From assembly GCA_945870545.1 (NCBI GenBank), contig CAMBTF010000110.1:1-6178 (forward strand): a DNA stretch of 6,178 nt, in the 5' to 3' direction. Below, piece after piece: positions 5,209-6,178 of the stretch. This stretch comes from Akkermansia muciniphila. GTDB taxonomy: Bacteria > Verrucomicrobiota > Verrucomicrobiia > Verrucomicrobiales > Akkermansiaceae. The notes beneath the pieces were generated by a model. It saw only the letters and a program-made list of their open reading frames with translations, was not told where the DNA came from and did not search any database. A program made the position numbers and the translations under genes. Positions within the stretch are counted from its first letter, which is position 1. Each line of letters begins with the position of its first letter.

Positions 5209-6006
5209 ATGGAAAACATGTTCGATTGCGCGATGGTGACAGGTGCTTCGTCGGGTCTGGGCGAGGAGTTTGCCCGGCAGCTGGCGGGGAGCGTCGGAAA
5301 GCTGGTTCTGGTGGCGCGGCGTGCGGAAAGGCTGGAGCGGATTGCGGAGAGCCTGCGGGTGGATTTTCCTCAAACGGCCGTGATGGTGATCGCAGCGGAT
5401 CTCGGGAAGGCGGGCGATAGGGTCGCGGCGATGGCAAAGGCCGCAGAGGCGGGCTTCGCGCCCGACTTGCTCGTGAATAACGCGGGTCTGGGAGATTACG
5501 GCGAGTTCGCCTCAGCGGAGTGGGCGAACCTTGAGGCGATGCTCCGGGTCAACGTCGAGGGGCTCACCCACCTCAGCCATCTCGCGGCGCCTTACATGAT
5601 CCGACAGGGTGGGGGAGGTATCCTGAATGTTTCCTCGCTCGCCAGCACGCTGCCGATCCCGGACTTTGCGGTCTATGCCGCGACGAAGGCCTACGTGAGC
5701 AGTTTTTCCGAGGCGCTGCGCATCGAGCTGCGGGAGCATGGCATCCGGGTGATGTCGCTGTGCCCCGGGCCGGTGAAAACGGAGTTCGGCGAGATCGCGC
5801 GGCGGGAAGGCAGCTCGGAGGGCATGCCGGCGCATGCGCTTTTTTACGTATCGAAGGAACAGGTGGTGGCCGAGGCGCTGCGCGGGATGGAGCGCGACTG
5901 CGCGAGGGTTTTTCCGGGTCTGAAAATCGCGGCGGCCGGGCTTCTCATCGGAGCGTTGCCCCTTTTCCTCCTGCGGATGGTGATGGCGCAAAGGCCGCGT
6001 CGCTGA
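5209..6006 (+). CDS. SDR family NAD(P)-dependent oxidoreductase, C-terminal membrane segment
   Basis: This is a classical short-chain dehydrogenase of 265 residues. Visible features are the cofactor motif TGASSGLG (11-18), VARRAERL after strand 2 (35-42), where the Arg pair favours NADPH, AADL with D64, NNAG (90-93), N115 and catalytic S143 in LNVSS. Y156-x3-K160 sits in YAATKAYVSSFSEALR, and PGPV (186-189) follows. The Asn-Ser-Tyr-Lys tetrad is complete. The C-terminus has a hydrophobic stretch, IAAAGLLIGALPLFLLRMVM (240-259), ending in QRPRR. This suggests membrane attachment, as in some SDRs of lipid or ketone metabolism (inference). The substrate cannot be told. ATG 5209 was chosen; ATG 5218, nine bases on, is a good alternative with GGAA before it. 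The open frame extends to TTG 5149 and ATG 5167, but that overlaps the upstream terminator. Confidence 0.9.
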   Translation: MENMFDCAMVTGASSGLGEEFARQLAGSVGKLVLVARRAERLERIAESLRVDFPQTAVMVIAADLGKAGDRVAAMAKAAEAGFAPDLLVNNAGLGDYGEFASAEWANLEAMLRVNVEGLTHLSHLAAPYMIRQGGGGILNVSSLASTLPIPDFAVYAATKAYVSSFSEALRIELREHGIRVMSLCPGPVKTEFGEIARREGSSEGMPAHALFYVSKEQVVAEALRGMERDCARVFPGLKIAAAGLLIGALPLFLLRMVMAQRPRR

Positions 6007-6069
6007 AGGTGCGGAGTGGTGCGGTGCGGATTGGCTTCCCATTTTCCGCGGGCTTGATAACCTTTGCTT
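6007..6069 (+). promoter_or_regulatory. short spacer before the lipoprotein gene
   Basis: After the dehydrogenase stop there is a G-rich direct repeat (gtgcgga/gtgcggt/gtgcgga within 6009-6030) and no T-tract, so I see no terminator. TTGGCT at 6031-6036 and GATAAC at 6056-6061 are a weak promoter-like pair with a 19-base spacer, which would leave almost no leader before GTG 6070. This is a tentative reading. Confidence 0.2.
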
Positions 6070-6178
6070 GTGCGTTCACCTGCTCTCATCGTTTCCATCG
6101 TCGCGGCGATGGTTGTTTTTGCCTGCGCCCCCACCGGGCCGCCAGCGGGTGCCGCCTCTTCCAGTGCGGGCGCGGTTC
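6070..6178 (+). CDS. N-terminus of a probable lipoprotein (partial)
   Basis: GTG 6070 opens a frame that runs to the window edge. It reads MRSPALIVSIVAAMVVFACA followed by an Ala/Pro/Ser/Gly-rich stretch. A basic residue, a hydrophobic core of about 15 residues and VFAC form a plausible signal peptidase II lipobox, with the Cys at residue 19 followed by a flexible linker. TTG at 6064, two codons earlier, is an alternative start; the in-frame stop at 6058-6060 excludes anything longer. The mature domain lies beyond the window, so function cannot be given. The same strand and short gap suggest possible co-transcription with the dehydrogenase. Confidence 0.6.
   Translation, partial: MRSPALIVSIVAAMVVFACAPTGPPAGAASSSAGAV

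Noticed and set aside
4628..5437. 269-codon minus-strand open frame
   Set aside because: It crosses the terminator and antisenses two well-supported genes; composition is Arg/Pro/His-rich without motifs.

Overview
This looks like a chromosomal segment from a GC-rich Verrucomicrobiota bacterium, probably of the Luteolibacter/Haloferula/Verrucomicrobium type. The evidence is an oversized NusB next to RibH, a DUF6941-like protein, 23-residue 'GLTTLDADT...ALADFKG' repeats, and a hypothetical protein whose C-terminal half matches, from memory, a family seen mainly in Verrucomicrobiota. Shine-Dalgarno sequences are mostly weak or absent. All taxonomic and family calls come from recognition, not from a search.

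Layout. (1) Positions 2-484 hold the 3' end of a repeat protein with a C-terminal membrane anchor. (2) Positions 513-1519, minus strand, hold an intact 248-codon hypothetical gene. A coding-like fragment lies on each side of it: one ends in a GTGA overlap with its start, and one lies in another frame just past its stop. (3) Positions 1499-2542 encode an agmatine deiminase family enzyme. (4) Positions 2543-3132 contain no intact gene. They hold a 50-codon plus-strand fragment, a 35-codon minus-strand fragment and the C-terminal end of a degraded IS3-like transposase. This looks like a graveyard of broken genes left by past insertions. (5) Positions 4525 down to 3133 are a tight ribH-nusB operon on the minus strand. 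(6) Positions 4691-5110 encode a DUF6941-like protein divergent from ribH, ending at a strong intrinsic terminator (5129-5162). (7) Positions 5209-6006 encode a classical short-chain dehydrogenase with a C-terminal membrane segment. (8) From 6070 to the window edge runs the start of a probable lipoprotein.

The core of the window is ordinary housekeeping: riboflavin synthesis linked to rRNA antitermination. The left half and the 2543-3132 stretch behave like accessory DNA. I see no defence system, CRISPR array, RNA gene or complete mobile element. The points most worth a second look are the roughly 150-residue enlargement of NusB, the cluster of gene fragments between aguA and nusB, and the broken-looking minus-strand locus around the 248-residue hypothetical protein.
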